This document shows, piece after piece, positions 35,909 through 43,835 of a stretch of DNA of 64,000 nt (positions are counted from its first letter, which is position 1; the number at the start of each line of letters is the position of its first letter). The notes under the pieces are model-generated. The model did no database searches. It saw only the letters and a program-made list of their open reading frames with translations, and was not told the DNA's origin. This stretch comes from Alloactinosynnema sp. L-07 (GTDB lineage: Bacteria; Actinomycetota; Actinomycetes; Mycobacteriales; Pseudonocardiaceae). The DNA is taken from assembly GCF_900070365.1 (NCBI RefSeq), contig NZ_LN850107.1, forward strand, positions 7,006,001-7,070,000, in the 5' to 3' direction. Position numbers and translations under genes: made by a program.

Positions 35909-36576
35909 ATCACACCCCCTGCCACCAGTGTCCCAGTCCGCACCCCGTCCACCGACCGCGGCGATGGGCCGAGCAGCGCCCGGGCGAACCGAGCGTGCGC
36001 CGCGCCCATACCCCTGGTCAACACCAGCGTCCCGGCCAGCAGTGCCAGCCCGAGCAGCGAGAACGGCAGCGCCTCGAAAGTGGAGTCCACGACGATCCAC
36101 GGTTGGTTCCAGTCCCACATCCGGTACTCGCCCTCGGGCAGGAACCGGAAATAGACCGGCAGCGCGAAAAGCCCGAGTGATGTCGACCAGGCCGCCACCA
36201 TGATCGAGAACTCGGCGATCCCGATCGGCAGGAGCAGCACGAAATAAGTCAGCGACTTCCACGTCGCCGGGTCCTTCACCCTGGCCTGCCAGCGCTTGGT
36301 CTCGGGCAGCGGCTCATGCGGCACCGCGATATAGGTGTCGAGCAGCGCATAGACCCTGGCCCGCTCGACCTGCCCGCCAACGCGGCAAAGGATCACCGCG
36401 AGCGCCAGCAGCGGCAGCCCCACCCACACGATCGCCGTCCCGACCCCCACGCTGAACAGCACCGCGAAAGTGACGAACGCGCCGATCCCCACCGCAAGGT
36501 TCATCACCAGATACACCAGCGAACCGACCACCGGCGGCCGCGGCCGGGTCCCGTCGACGTGGATCGTGGTTGTCAT
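35905..36576 (-). CDS. Sensor-domain membrane protein of the two-component operon
   Basis: 223 residues, start ATG 36576 behind a strong ribosome-binding site (GGAGGGGGAA). It has four predicted transmembrane segments in two pairs, with VVGSLVYLVMNLAVGIGAF, IVWVGLPLLALAVIL, SLTYFVLLLPIGIAEFSI and FSLLGLALLAGTLVL. This is the same putative sensor module as the N-terminus of the kinase, without a kinase domain. It probably senses the signal together with the kinase; the three genes overlap end to start. Confidence 0.8.
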   Translation of the reverse strand: MTTTIHVDGTRPRPPVVGSLVYLVMNLAVGIGAFVTFAVLFSVGVGTAIVWVGLPLLALAVILCRVGGQVERARVYALLDTYIAVPHEPLPETKRWQARVKDPATWKSLTYFVLLLPIGIAEFSIMVAAWSTSLGLFALPVYFRFLPEGEYRMWDWNQPWIVVDSTFEALPFSLLGLALLAGTLVLTRGMGAAHARFARALLGPSPRSVDGVRTGTLVAGGVM

Positions 36577-36723
36577 GTCTTCCCCCTCCTGAGCTGATGG
36601 AACCAGCCTGCTCGTAGGGGCGTTGTGGAGCCATGGGGACCACCACCGGGTGCGGGGTAGGGCTAGCCCCACCAAACTCACTCGACGGACGGGCTAAGCT
36701 AGGTGGGTAACAACCCACAACCA

Positions 36724-37096
36724 GGGGGTGAACGGTTTCGACTCTGGACGTTGATTCAGGGGAAGCGTGCCGGTGCAGGCGAGATGGCCACCGTAAGCGT
36801 CGCTCGCAAACCAATAAGCGCCGAAACTAACGTTCGCGCTGACTTCGCACTCGCTGCCTAAGTAGCGGGTCGGGTCTGTCGGTTCAGGGATGCCTCCGCC
36901 CTGGGTCCCGGCATCAGCTAGGAGGACTACCGCCGGTCTCGGTCACGGGGGCCGGTTGGGAAGCAAACAGTGACTGGGCCCGTCACACCGGCTTGTTCGC
37001 GTGACCGGTTGGGGCCAAGTAGAGACAAGGCGAACTGCGCACGGAGAAGCCCTGATGAGGCGACAGAGGACCCGGGTTCGATTCCCGGCACCTCCA
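36724..37096 (+). ncRNA. ssrA: tmRNA (ssrA)
   Basis: The transfer-messenger RNA that rescues stalled ribosomes and tags their products. The 5' end GGGGGTGAACGGTTTCGAC pairs through GGGGGTG with CACCTCC near 37089-37095. The tRNA-like T-arm GGGTTCGATTCCC is at the 3' end, without encoded CCA. The tag frame ends at TAA near 36862 and encodes AETNVRADFALAA, a 13-residue tag with the degradation signal ALAA, in the same context as the mycobacterial tag. Its protein partner smpB is at 26884. Confidence 0.95.
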
Positions 37097-37103
37097 CAAC
37101 CTC

Positions 37104-37142
37104 GGCCGACGTGGTCTGCGGAAAGCGCAGGCCACGTCGGCC
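37104..37142 (+). terminator. Terminator of ssrA
   Basis: A 16-bp stem (one G-U pair) GGCCGACGTGGTCTGC with GCAGGCCACGTCGGCC around a 7-base loop, 7 bases after ssrA. Confidence 0.85.
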
Positions 37143-37149
37143 GTCGTTA

Positions 37150-37225
37150 TCTCCTGGGGGTGCCCCCAGGCCCACGGTGCCGCACGTCTCGACCCAGCGT
37201 GGTCCACGGTCCGAGGGAGAACCTC
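37150..37225. repeat. Partial copy of the dispersed repeat after ssrA
   Basis: GGGGGTGCCCCC mini-hairpin, then CCCACGGTG and CGACCCAGCGTGGTCC. It aligns with 38845-38950 but lacks the internal block present in the copies at 22456, 22539 and 38876. Confidence 0.45.
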
Positions 37226-37233
37226 GGTGTTCT

Positions 37234-37731
37234 CTAACCGAGCGCGTCTCGCACTGTTGCGACTTTGATCACCAGCCTGCGCGGATTGTCCTTCACGGGC
37301 TGGAAGTCGTACTTCTGGTAGAACTTCGCGGCCGTGTCATCGATCGCATCAACCACGATCAGACGGCCAGACGCAACTTCGGCCGCCTCGATCAGCCTGC
37401 TCAGAGCATCGTGGAGCAGGTCGCCGCCTAGGCCCTGACCATGCAGGGTCTGATCTAGGGCGAGCTTGGCCAGCAAGTAACCAGGTATGACGGTGAGGCC
37501 AGACGCAAGACTGCTGGACACCTCGTCTCGCCTAACCGTGTGGGGGGTGATCGCGTAGTAGGCCACCACGCGATCACTTTCGATATCAGTCCACACATAG
37601 GTTCGAGCTGTCCCACTCTTAAAAGCGTTCAAGGCGTGGCCCGTCAGCCACTCGTTCAGCACGGGTACGCCGCAGTCGAACTCGTGGAGATCGTGCTGTT
37701 CGTCCAGTGATGCAGATGTCCACGCGGTCAC
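37234..37731 (-). CDS. GNAT-family toxin (TacT/AtaT type)
   Basis: 165 residues. Toxins of this family acetylate the amino acid on charged tRNAs and stop translation. Visible: the N-terminal DCGVPVLNEWL motif (D/C-x4-LN-x-WL typical of TacT/AtaT), YAITPHTVRRDE, the acetyl-CoA loop LHGQGLGGDLLHDAL, and a C-terminal FYQKYDFQPV with the usual tyrosine. GTG 37731 overlaps the stop of the DUF1778 antitoxin gene (GTGA), the standard order for this pair. Confidence 0.9.
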   Translation of the reverse strand: MTAWTSASLDEQHDLHEFDCGVPVLNEWLTGHALNAFKSGTARTYVWTDIESDRVVAYYAITPHTVRRDEVSSSLASGLTVIPGYLLAKLALDQTLHGQGLGGDLLHDALSRLIEAAEVASGRLIVVDAIDDTAAKFYQKYDFQPVKDNPRRLVIKVATVRDALG

Positions 37732-37997
37732 TTGCGCATGTACCTCCGGTCACGCTGACCGAGCCGTGTCAAGGCGGGCGAAGAGTCGGCGGTGTCGAGT
37801 GCCGCCAGCAGCATGTCAAACTGCTCGGCTGGCATGACAGTGACGTCGGCGCGCGCCAAGATGTTGTCGGCTGCCGTGGCGGCCGCTTGTACGATGAACG
37901 TGCTAACGGACTCGCGGGTCAGCTTGGCGGCTCGCTCGATGCGGGCCTTGACCTCCGGGTCCAGCCTGAAGTCTAGGCGTGCTTCCTTGGTTGACAT
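37728..37997 (-). CDS. DUF1778 ribbon-helix-helix antitoxin
   Basis: 89 residues. N-terminal ribbon-helix-helix DNA-binding fold (EARLDFRLDPEVKARIERAA), the DUF1778 core VSTFIVQAAATAAD, and a C-terminal toxin-binding tail with AEQFDMLLAALDT. Start ATG 37997 has GGGGGAGG 8 bases upstream. It should bind the toxin and repress the operon; a direct repeat for this lies at 38043-38060. Confidence 0.9.
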   Translation of the reverse strand: MSTKEARLDFRLDPEVKARIERAAKLTRESVSTFIVQAAATAADNILARADVTVMPAEQFDMLLAALDTADSSPALTRLGQRDRRYMRK

Positions 37998-38042
37998 GTC
38001 ACTACCTCCCCCGTCTCTCGTTGATGCGGTGTCTGCTTTCAC

Positions 38043-38060
38043 TGTACGGTGTTTGTACGG
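38043..38060. promoter_or_regulatory. Candidate antitoxin operator
   Basis: Two direct copies of TGTACGG (38043-38049 and 38054-38060), one helical turn apart, 46 bases upstream of the antitoxin start. Ribbon-helix-helix antitoxins typically bind such paired sites. Confidence 0.45.
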
Positions 38061-38091
38061 ATCTGAACAGCGTTGACCATGGATCCGCAGG

Positions 38092-38229
38092 TCAGCTGGC
38101 TGTGGAGCTGCGTTCACGCCTAGCGCGGTGGGTGACTGGGTGGACGATGATCTCAGCGCCGGTCGCCCGAACCTGGCGGTTCGTATGGATTGACGTTAGG
38201 TCCACTAGGTCTCTGACCTGCGGGTTCAT
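38092..38229 (-). CDS. Possible 45-residue hypothetical ORF
   Basis: An ATG ORF (MNPQVRDLVDLTSIHTN...) without a clear ribosome-binding site and without a recognised family. Part of it lies in a 27-bp repeat (38179-38205) found again at 38772. It may be a relic rather than a gene. The rest of the 362-base gap 37998-38359 holds the antitoxin promoter and the hairpin at 38256. Confidence 0.2.
   Translation of the reverse strand: MNPQVRDLVDLTSIHTNRQVRATGAEIIVHPVTHRARRERSSTAS
38179..38205. repeat. 27-bp direct repeat, copy 1
   Basis: 24 of 27 bases match 38772-38798 in the same orientation; both contain TTAGGTCCAC. The two copies flank the gene at 38360-38635. Confidence 0.45.
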
Positions 38230-38255
38230 GATCGGAATGTGAATCCGTTCGAACC

Positions 38256-38297
38256 GCGACAAGCCCCGACCGCACCCCAGCGGCCGGGGCTTGTCGC
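38256..38297. terminator. GC-rich hairpin
   Basis: A 13-bp stem GCGACAAGCCCCG/CGGGGCTTGTCGC around a 16-base loop, 62 bases past the stop of the minus-strand gene ending at 38360, so it should terminate that gene. Confidence 0.75.
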
Positions 38298-38359
38298 CAT
38301 CGCCACCGCGCACGGCCCGATCAGCGGCCGATGCGGACGTCGGCGGTGGTGGCCCTGGG

Positions 38360-38635
38360 TTAGCCCTTGCGGACCACCCGATAGATCGTCTCGGACTTCG
38401 GCGCGGGACGCGGCACGTTGTTCCAGCCGATTTCCTCGGCTCGTTGCGCGATTGCGGCCTTCACCACCGCCGGATCCGACTCATCCTCGAAGAAGGCTAT
38501 TGACAGACCGTTGCCAGTGGCCGGGTCAAGCAGGTGATAGGCGTCGAGGACCCCGGGAACGGTCTTCGCCGCGTCAATCACCCACTGCCGGTCGTCATCG
38601 GGCATCGGCTCCCATACCGCGATACGTGCGATCAC
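38360..38635 (-). CDS. Small ABM-like (dimeric alpha-beta barrel) protein
   Basis: 91 residues starting at GTG 38635, with a strong ribosome-binding site GGAGGTGG six bases upstream. The pattern IARIAVWEPM, WVIDAAKTVPGVLDAYHL, LSIAFFEDESD, VVKAAIAQRAEEIGWNNV resembles the ferredoxin-like fold of antibiotic-biosynthesis-monooxygenase or stress-responsive A/B barrel proteins. The active role is unknown. Cytoplasmic. Confidence 0.6.
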   Translation of the reverse strand: MIARIAVWEPMPDDDRQWVIDAAKTVPGVLDAYHLLDPATGNGLSIAFFEDESDPAVVKAAIAQRAEEIGWNNVPRPAPKSETIYRVVRKG

Positions 38636-38771
38636 GAGCAACCACCTCCGCAGTGTGAGTCGCACCACCGGAGACCGGTGTTAGCTCTGGTGCGGGAGCA
38701 TGGTCGACCAGCAGCGACTCGTCCGCTCACCGGCAGGAGCGGATGTTTGCGGCAAGGGGCAGTGGCAGGAC

Positions 38772-38798
38772 GTTCGGATGGATGGACATTAGGTCCAC
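38772..38798. repeat. 27-bp direct repeat, copy 2
   Basis: See copy 1 at 38179-38205. It is followed directly by the dispersed-repeat copy from about 38806. Confidence 0.45.
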
Positions 38799-38805
38799 GG
38801 TGGAC

Positions 38806-38960
38806 GGCCTGTGTCCGCGGAAAGCGCAGACCGGGCCGTTCCGGCCTTGTAGGGGGGAGACCCCCAGACCGCCACGGTGCGTACCCTCACGAATCAGCCG
38901 TGCCCGGTGTCCGTAGCGGGTGGTGCGTGATCTTCCGACCCAGCGTGGTCCGGAAGTTGT
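38806..38960. repeat. Dispersed repeat with terminator-like start
   Basis: Begins with GCGGAAAGCGCAG, also found in the ssrA terminator loop region, then a GGGGGG-AGA-CCCCC hairpin, CCACGGTGCGTACCCTC, CAGCCGTGCCCG and CGACCCAGCGTGGTCC. It thus combines the parts seen after ssrA and after tRNA-fMet. It fills most of the 408-base gap 38636-39043; nothing else is recognised there. Confidence 0.55.
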
Positions 38961-39043
38961 GGGTCCGGTTGTGATGTTGGCTGCCGCTGTCCCGATGGGT
39001 CGGCGGCGGGCTGTGTTCACTCGCGATCAATGGAGCTGGTGGG

Positions 39044-39895
39044 ATGGCGTCTCTTCATGTCGGTTGCGCGATGTGGACTCATAAGGCTTGGCCGGGGCGG
39101 TTCGTGCCGCGCTCACTGGCGGCGGGGGAGCGTCTGCGGGCCTACGCCGGTTGGTGCAACGCGGTCGAGGGGAACACCACCTTCTACGCGACCCCCGCGC
39201 GGGACACCGTCGCGACGTGGGCGCGGCAGACCGGTCCCGGTTTCCGGTTCCTGGTGAAGCTGCCCAAGGTCGTCACGCACGAGCGCCGGTTGGCCGGTGT
39301 CGAGGCCGACATGCGGGCGTTCCTGGACGCGGTCGAGCCCCTCGGCGAACGGGCGGTGCTGTGGACCCAGCTGCCAGGCTCGTTCGGCCCTTCGGACGTC
39401 GACGCCCTCGGGCGCTTCCTGCGCAGGCTTCCCGTCGACCGCGAGCGCGCCGTGGAAGTGCGTCACCCTGAATTCTTCACCGACCCCGGCTCGATGTCGC
39501 TGCTGGAGCGGGCACTCGCCGACGCGGACGCCGAGTGGGTGCCGTTCGACACCACAGTCTTCTTCCAGAGCCCCCCGACCAGCGAGGCCGCACAGGAAGC
39601 GTGGGCTAGAAAACCACGGCTGCCGCGGCGGACGCGGGCGCTGACCGACCGGCCGATCATCCGCTACCTGGGCCGGGACTCGGTCGAGGAAACGGTCGAG
39701 GGGTGGCGGCCGTGGACCGCGGTGGTCGCCGACTGGCTGCGCGAGGGCCGATCGCCGACGGTGTTCCTGCACACCCCCGACAACGACGACGCGCCCGCCC
39801 TCGCCCGCCGGTTCCACGACGACGTGCGAACACTCGTCCCAGACCTCGATGTACTGCCCGAACCCGAGCCCATCGAGCCCGCGACCCTGTTCTGA
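39044..39895 (+). CDS. DUF72 family protein
   Basis: 283 residues, TIM-barrel DUF72 family of unknown function. Conserved parts are LHVGCAMWTHKAWPGRF near the N-terminus, YAGWCNAVEGNTTFYATP, FRFLVKLPKVVTHERRL, AVEVRHPEFF and the C-terminal VFLHTPDNDDAPALARRFHD, which carries the usual N-x-x-N-x-x-A pattern in modified form. Cytoplasmic. Start ATG 39044. It is convergent with the erythromycin-esterase-like gene; the 117-base gap shows nothing notable. Confidence 0.88.
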   Translation: MASLHVGCAMWTHKAWPGRFVPRSLAAGERLRAYAGWCNAVEGNTTFYATPARDTVATWARQTGPGFRFLVKLPKVVTHERRLAGVEADMRAFLDAVEPLGERAVLWTQLPGSFGPSDVDALGRFLRRLPVDRERAVEVRHPEFFTDPGSMSLLERALADADAEWVPFDTTVFFQSPPTSEAAQEAWARKPRLPRRTRALTDRPIIRYLGRDSVEETVEGWRPWTAVVADWLREGRSPTVFLHTPDNDDAPALARRFHDDVRTLVPDLDVLPEPEPIEPATLF

Positions 39896-40012
39896 GCGAT
39901 ACCGACACCAGACATCGTGACCGCTGGACCCGCCCGGCACCATCGGACCGTACGCCGCCCGCGAACACCACGGGTCTGCTCTGACGGTGAGTTCATCGCC
40001 GGGTCCTGATCG

Positions 40013-41194
40013 CTACCAGTACTGATGCCTCTGTCCGTCAGTGTCGGCGATGAAGATGACCGCGTCGGCGCCGTCCAGCTCTGACGGGTTCAGCGGAAGG
40101 TGGCCGGGCACGATCGGTTCGCCCGCACCGATCGTCGGGGCGAGCGCGGCGCGCAGTGGGCGAGTTGGGAACAGGGAGCGGCGGGTGGTCGCCTCGGCCA
40201 ACGCGCCCTGGAGGGTGTCTGGGGCGCTGTGGGGGTTGGCGTCGGCTGCCAGGAACACATAGCGCTCGCCGAGGGTGAGCGCGACGAGTGCGCCCGCGCT
40301 TCCCCATGTCGTGCCTGCCGTGCGGTGCAGGTGCGCGTTGTGGGCGAACACCAGGCTTGGGCCTCGTCGCTGTTCCTGGGCGACGATCGCGAGCAGGTTC
40401 TCGGCCATCATCTCGGCACGCACGCTGAGCAGGGTCGCGATGCGGTCGGGTGCGGGGCCCGCCATGGCCGCGTGATAGCGCAGCAGGCCCTGGGCGGTGC
40501 GCGCGTGCGCGACGGCGTGGGCGTAGCCGGTCGGGTCGGCGGGGCGAAGGCCGGGCGCCGCGCGCCGCAGGGTGCTTGCGAGGTCGTCGGCGGCCACGCG
40601 CAGGGCGCGGGCGCGGTCGGAGGCGCCGATGGACGCCGCCGGGTCGCGCATGGCCGCCGGGTTCGTCCAGTCGGCTTCGTCGCCGAGCAGCGCGTCGAGG
40701 TCGCGGAGCGACTCGGGCCGCAGCGCCGCGGGCAGGTAGTCGCCTGCCCAGGACAGTGCGCGTCGCGGGCTGGGTGCACCGGAGTACTCCACTGGCGCGT
40801 CGAAGCCGTGGAAGCGGACCTGGTCGCGCGGCGCGCGGGCGGCGTTGTGGGCGCGGAGCCATTCGACCAGCTCGCGGTTGCCTGGCACGGCGCCGAATCC
40901 GTGGCTGAACCCGGTCGCGAGGACCGTGTCGATCTCCATGGCCGCCCCGGTCACGTAGTCGTCGACAACGGAAGCGGCGAAGAGATCGGTCTCCAGCGCG
41001 ATCGATCGGTACCCGCGCTCGATGAGATGGCTGAGGAGTTCGTTACGCAGCAACGGGAACGCCGCGATCCCGTGCGTCGGCTCGCCCAGGGCCAGCAGGG
41101 TGGGCGGGTCGGGCCGTTCGGCCAGCAGTTCGTCGATGGCGCGGCCCAAGTTCGTCGGGTCGTCGAGCGGGCGGCCGATGGCACGCAGTGACAT
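40013..41194 (-). CDS. Erythromycin esterase family protein
   Basis: 393 residues of the Ere superfamily. Family hallmarks are the histidine in LLALGEPTHGIAAFPLLR, the glutamate in SIALETDLFAA, FHGFDAPVEY (conserved active-site histidine) and VFAHNAHLHRTAGTTWGS. Ere enzymes hydrolyse macrolide lactones, but many actinobacterial relatives have unknown substrates, so resistance is not certain. It is divergent from a double-MerR regulator with inverted repeats between them, suggesting drug-responsive control. Confidence 0.85.
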   Translation of the reverse strand: MSLRAIGRPLDDPTNLGRAIDELLAERPDPPTLLALGEPTHGIAAFPLLRNELLSHLIERGYRSIALETDLFAASVVDDYVTGAAMEIDTVLATGFSHGFGAVPGNRELVEWLRAHNAARAPRDQVRFHGFDAPVEYSGAPSPRRALSWAGDYLPAALRPESLRDLDALLGDEADWTNPAAMRDPAASIGASDRARALRVAADDLASTLRRAAPGLRPADPTGYAHAVAHARTAQGLLRYHAAMAGPAPDRIATLLSVRAEMMAENLLAIVAQEQRRGPSLVFAHNAHLHRTAGTTWGSAGALVALTLGERYVFLAADANPHSAPDTLQGALAEATTRRSLFPTRPLRAALAPTIGAGEPIVPGHLPLNPSELDGADAVIFIADTDGQRHQYW

Positions 41195-41244
41195 GGGAAC
41201 CTCTTCCAGATTGACCTGCCTTCGACACTATCGTTGAAGATTCC

Positions 41245-41294
41245 ATTGAGACTTCTGCGGCTTCTACCTGAGTACGACAGAGTAAAGTCTCAAT
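41245..41294. promoter_or_regulatory. Inverted repeat in the Ere/MerR divergent promoter
   Basis: ATTGAGACT (41245-41253) and AGTCTCAAT (41286-41294) are perfect inverted 9-mers 32 bases apart, the second ending just before the ribosome-binding site. A further CTTCGAC/GTTGAAG pair lies at 41220-41239. Candidate operator half-sites for the MerR-type regulator. Confidence 0.45.
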
Positions 41295-41305
41295 CGGAGG
41301 TGAAG

Positions 41306-42100
41306 GTGCGACCGATCGATCTCGCCCGGGAACACGGATTGTCGGCACAGGCGGTCCGCAACTACGACGACGCGGGAGTCCTCCCGGCGACTGAGCGCAG
41401 CGACACCGGCTACCGGCGCTACACGCCGCTGCACGCGCAGGCTCTGCGCACGTTCCTCGCGTTGCGGGGCGGCCACGGGCACCAGCAAGCGGTCGAGATC
41501 ATGCGCGCGATCAACCGGGGCGACGTCGACTCCGCCTACCGGCTCATCGACGCCGCGCACGCCGCGCTGCTCGCCGAACGCGACACCCGCGCCGAGTCCG
41601 CGTCGGCCCTCGGCAGCCTGTCCACGACCCCCGCCCCGGTCGACGGTCCACCGTTGACCGTCGGCGATCTCGCGCGCAGGCTCGGCGTGCACCCGGCGAC
41701 GCTGCGCACCTGGGAGACCCAGGGCATCCTGCGGCCCGAACGTGACCGGGCAACGGGTTATCGCGAATACGGACCGGACTCCGTGCGCGACGCCGAGATC
41801 GCACGGCAGCTGCGCCGGGGCGGCTACCAGCTGTCCCAGGTCGCGCGATTCATCGAGTCGCTGCGCGCGGCGGGCGGGGCGGAGGCACTGAGCGCTTTTC
41901 TCGACTCGTGGCAGGACCGGCTGACCAGCCGCAGTCGCAACCTCCTCGCCGGCGCGGCGCGGCTCGACACCTACCTCGCCATGCTCGACAACGTCCCGCA
42001 CCGCCGCGACTCGGAGCACGCGCCTGCCGCGGGCGGTCAGGGAACCGCGGTCAGGTACATCCCGGTCGTGCCCGCGCCCGGCGTGTTGCGGCAGGTGTAG
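41306..42100 (+). CDS. MerR family regulator with two HTH domains (TioE-like)
   Basis: 264 residues. The first MerR helix-turn-helix is at residues 3-45 (PIDLAREHGLSAQAVRNYDD, then GYRRYT); a second, complete one starts near residue 115 (LTVGDLARRLGVHPATLRTW, then GYREYGPDSVRD). This two-domain layout is that of TioE-type regulators. GTG 41306 is chosen because GGAGG lies 5 bases upstream; GTG 41300 would overlap that site. The end overlaps the convergent pseudogene at 42037. Confidence 0.82.
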   Translation: MRPIDLAREHGLSAQAVRNYDDAGVLPATERSDTGYRRYTPLHAQALRTFLALRGGHGHQQAVEIMRAINRGDVDSAYRLIDAAHAALLAERDTRAESASALGSLSTTPAPVDGPPLTVGDLARRLGVHPATLRTWETQGILRPERDRATGYREYGPDSVRDAEIARQLRRGGYQLSQVARFIESLRAAGGAEALSAFLDSWQDRLTSRSRNLLAGAARLDTYLAMLDNVPHRRDSEHAPAAGGQGTAVRYIPVVPAPGVLRQV

Positions 42101-42351
42101 TCGCCGGATGCCTTGGCGTACATCAAGGTCAGGCAGCGGCCGAGCGCGCGCTGGCCGAAGTGGTTGGGGTGCATGGACTCCTGGACAGCACCCTGGGTCG
42201 ACTGGCTGTCGATCCACCGCGCCCACTCGCTGGTGGCCGCCGACGCGGGCTGGGTCGCGGTGACCTGCTTGCTCGACTTCGCGCAGACCTCGCGGCCCTG
42301 CAGTACGTCGCGGACGCTCGCGGCCACCCCGGTCGCCTTCAAACTCCCCAC
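42037..42351 (-). pseudogene. C-terminal fragment of a secreted SGNH/GDSL-type hydrolase
   Basis: About 104 codons resembling the end of an actinobacterial SGNH hydrolase: GREVCAKSSKQV, SEWARWIDSQSTQGAVQESMHPNHFGQRALG with the catalytic histidine block, and CLTLMYAKASGDYTC. The N-terminal part with signal peptide and catalytic serine is missing; upstream is a Pro/Ala repeat ORF instead. The first codon (GTG 42351) is only where the frame opens. Its 3' end runs 64 bases into the MerR gene. Confidence 0.55.
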
Positions 42352-42363
42352 ATGAGACGCGCT

Positions 42364-42659
<296 letters not shown>

Positions 42660-42663
<4 letters not shown>

Positions 42664-43613
42664 CGGGGCCGGATAGACTGGCCAAGGGCCGTCCCCCGGG
42701 GATGGGTGGGGGCTGCGTGCTCTGAGTTCGGGGCCACGGCGTTCGGGGTGTGGGCGACCGGCGCGGGCAGGGCGAGCACCTCGGACCCCGGCGAGTCCGG
42801 CACGACCTTCGCCGGGTCCACCGGGATCGCGGTGACGCCCGTGGCGTAGGTGGCGGCCCAGGTGAGGACATCGGAGACGTACTTCTGCGAGTGGTTGTAG
42901 CGGAAGACCGCGCTAGCGGCGTCCTGCGGATTCCGTAGGTCTCCGCCGCCCGCGCACAGGTAGCGGGCCGCCGACGCGGTGGCGTCGTAGATGTTGTGGG
43001 GGTCCGCGGTGCCGTCGTCGGTTGCGTCGGCGCCGTAGCGGGTCCAGGTGGCGGGGATGAACTGCATCGGGCCGACGGCGCGGTCCCAGGTGGTGTCCCC
43101 GTCGTACCTGCCGTTGTCAGTGTCCTTAATGGACGCGAAACCGTCGCCGTTCAGTGCGGGCCCAATGATTCTCGACACCGTGGTGCCGTCTTCGCGCAGC
43201 GCGCCGTCGCGGGCGTGGCCGGATTCGATACGTCCGATGCCCGCCAGCAGCGACCAGGTCACGTGGCAGTCCGGCTGCGTGCCCGCGAGCAGCGTCTCGG
43301 CGCGGATGTAGGCCCGTAGCACCATTTCCGGGATGCCCGCGCCGCCCGCCGGCAGGGCCGCGATCGGGTCGACCGGTGTGACCGGCGCCGTGAGCGGAGG
43401 ACCGGGGAGCGCGCCGTTGACGGCGATCTCGTTGTCGGCGGGGAACGGTCCGGTGGGCGTCAGCGCGCCGGATGGGCCGACGCCGGGGTTGCCGGTGCCG
43501 TCGCTGGTGACCATGGCGAGCAGGATGGCCAGCGGCGTGGCCGCGGTCGCGATGCCGGAGATCCGGTGCGGACGCCGCCGTTTCGGCGGCACGGGCTTGC
43601 GGTGCCTGGCCAT
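42660..43613 (-). CDS. Secreted lytic transglycosylase (MltB/SLT2-like)
   Basis: 317 residues, start ATG 43613. Basic N-terminus (RHRKPVPPKRRRPHR) then a signal-anchor (ISGIATAATPLAILLAMV). The catalytic domain has LLAGIGRIESGHARDG with the catalytic glutamate, and downstream GPMQFIPATWTRYGADATDDG, DPHNIYDATASAARYLC and FRYNHSQKYVSDVLTWA, all family signatures. It cleaves peptidoglycan glycan strands. The tail after residue 290 may be cut short by a frameshift (see the ORF at 42364). Confidence 0.85.
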
Positions 43614-43759
43614 GATCACCTCGCTGTGCGTGCTGGGCAGCACGACAGTGCCTGATCGCGGAAAGAAAATCATCAGGCCCTTGTGCGGGAGGCCAAAATC
43701 CGCTGATCCAGAGCCGAACCGCCGCGGTTCCTGTTGCCGCGTGACAAACCCAGGCTTCT

Positions 43760-43821
43760 TCAACCAGATGGTTGACAACGCTCGGGGCCGGGCGTAGCGT
43801 CTTTATCAACCAAGTGGTTGA
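43760..43821 (+). promoter_or_regulatory. Promoter framed by two palindromic operators
   Basis: TCAACCA-GA-TGGTTGA (43760-43775) and TCAACCA-AG-TGGTTGA (43806-43821) are perfect palindromes with identical arms. Between and overlapping them is TTGACA (43772), 17 bases, TAGCGT (43795). The second operator ends 14 bases before the ArsR-type gene. This is the arrangement expected for self-repression. Confidence 0.75.
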
Positions 43822-43835
43822 AGAAGGAGTGAGAA

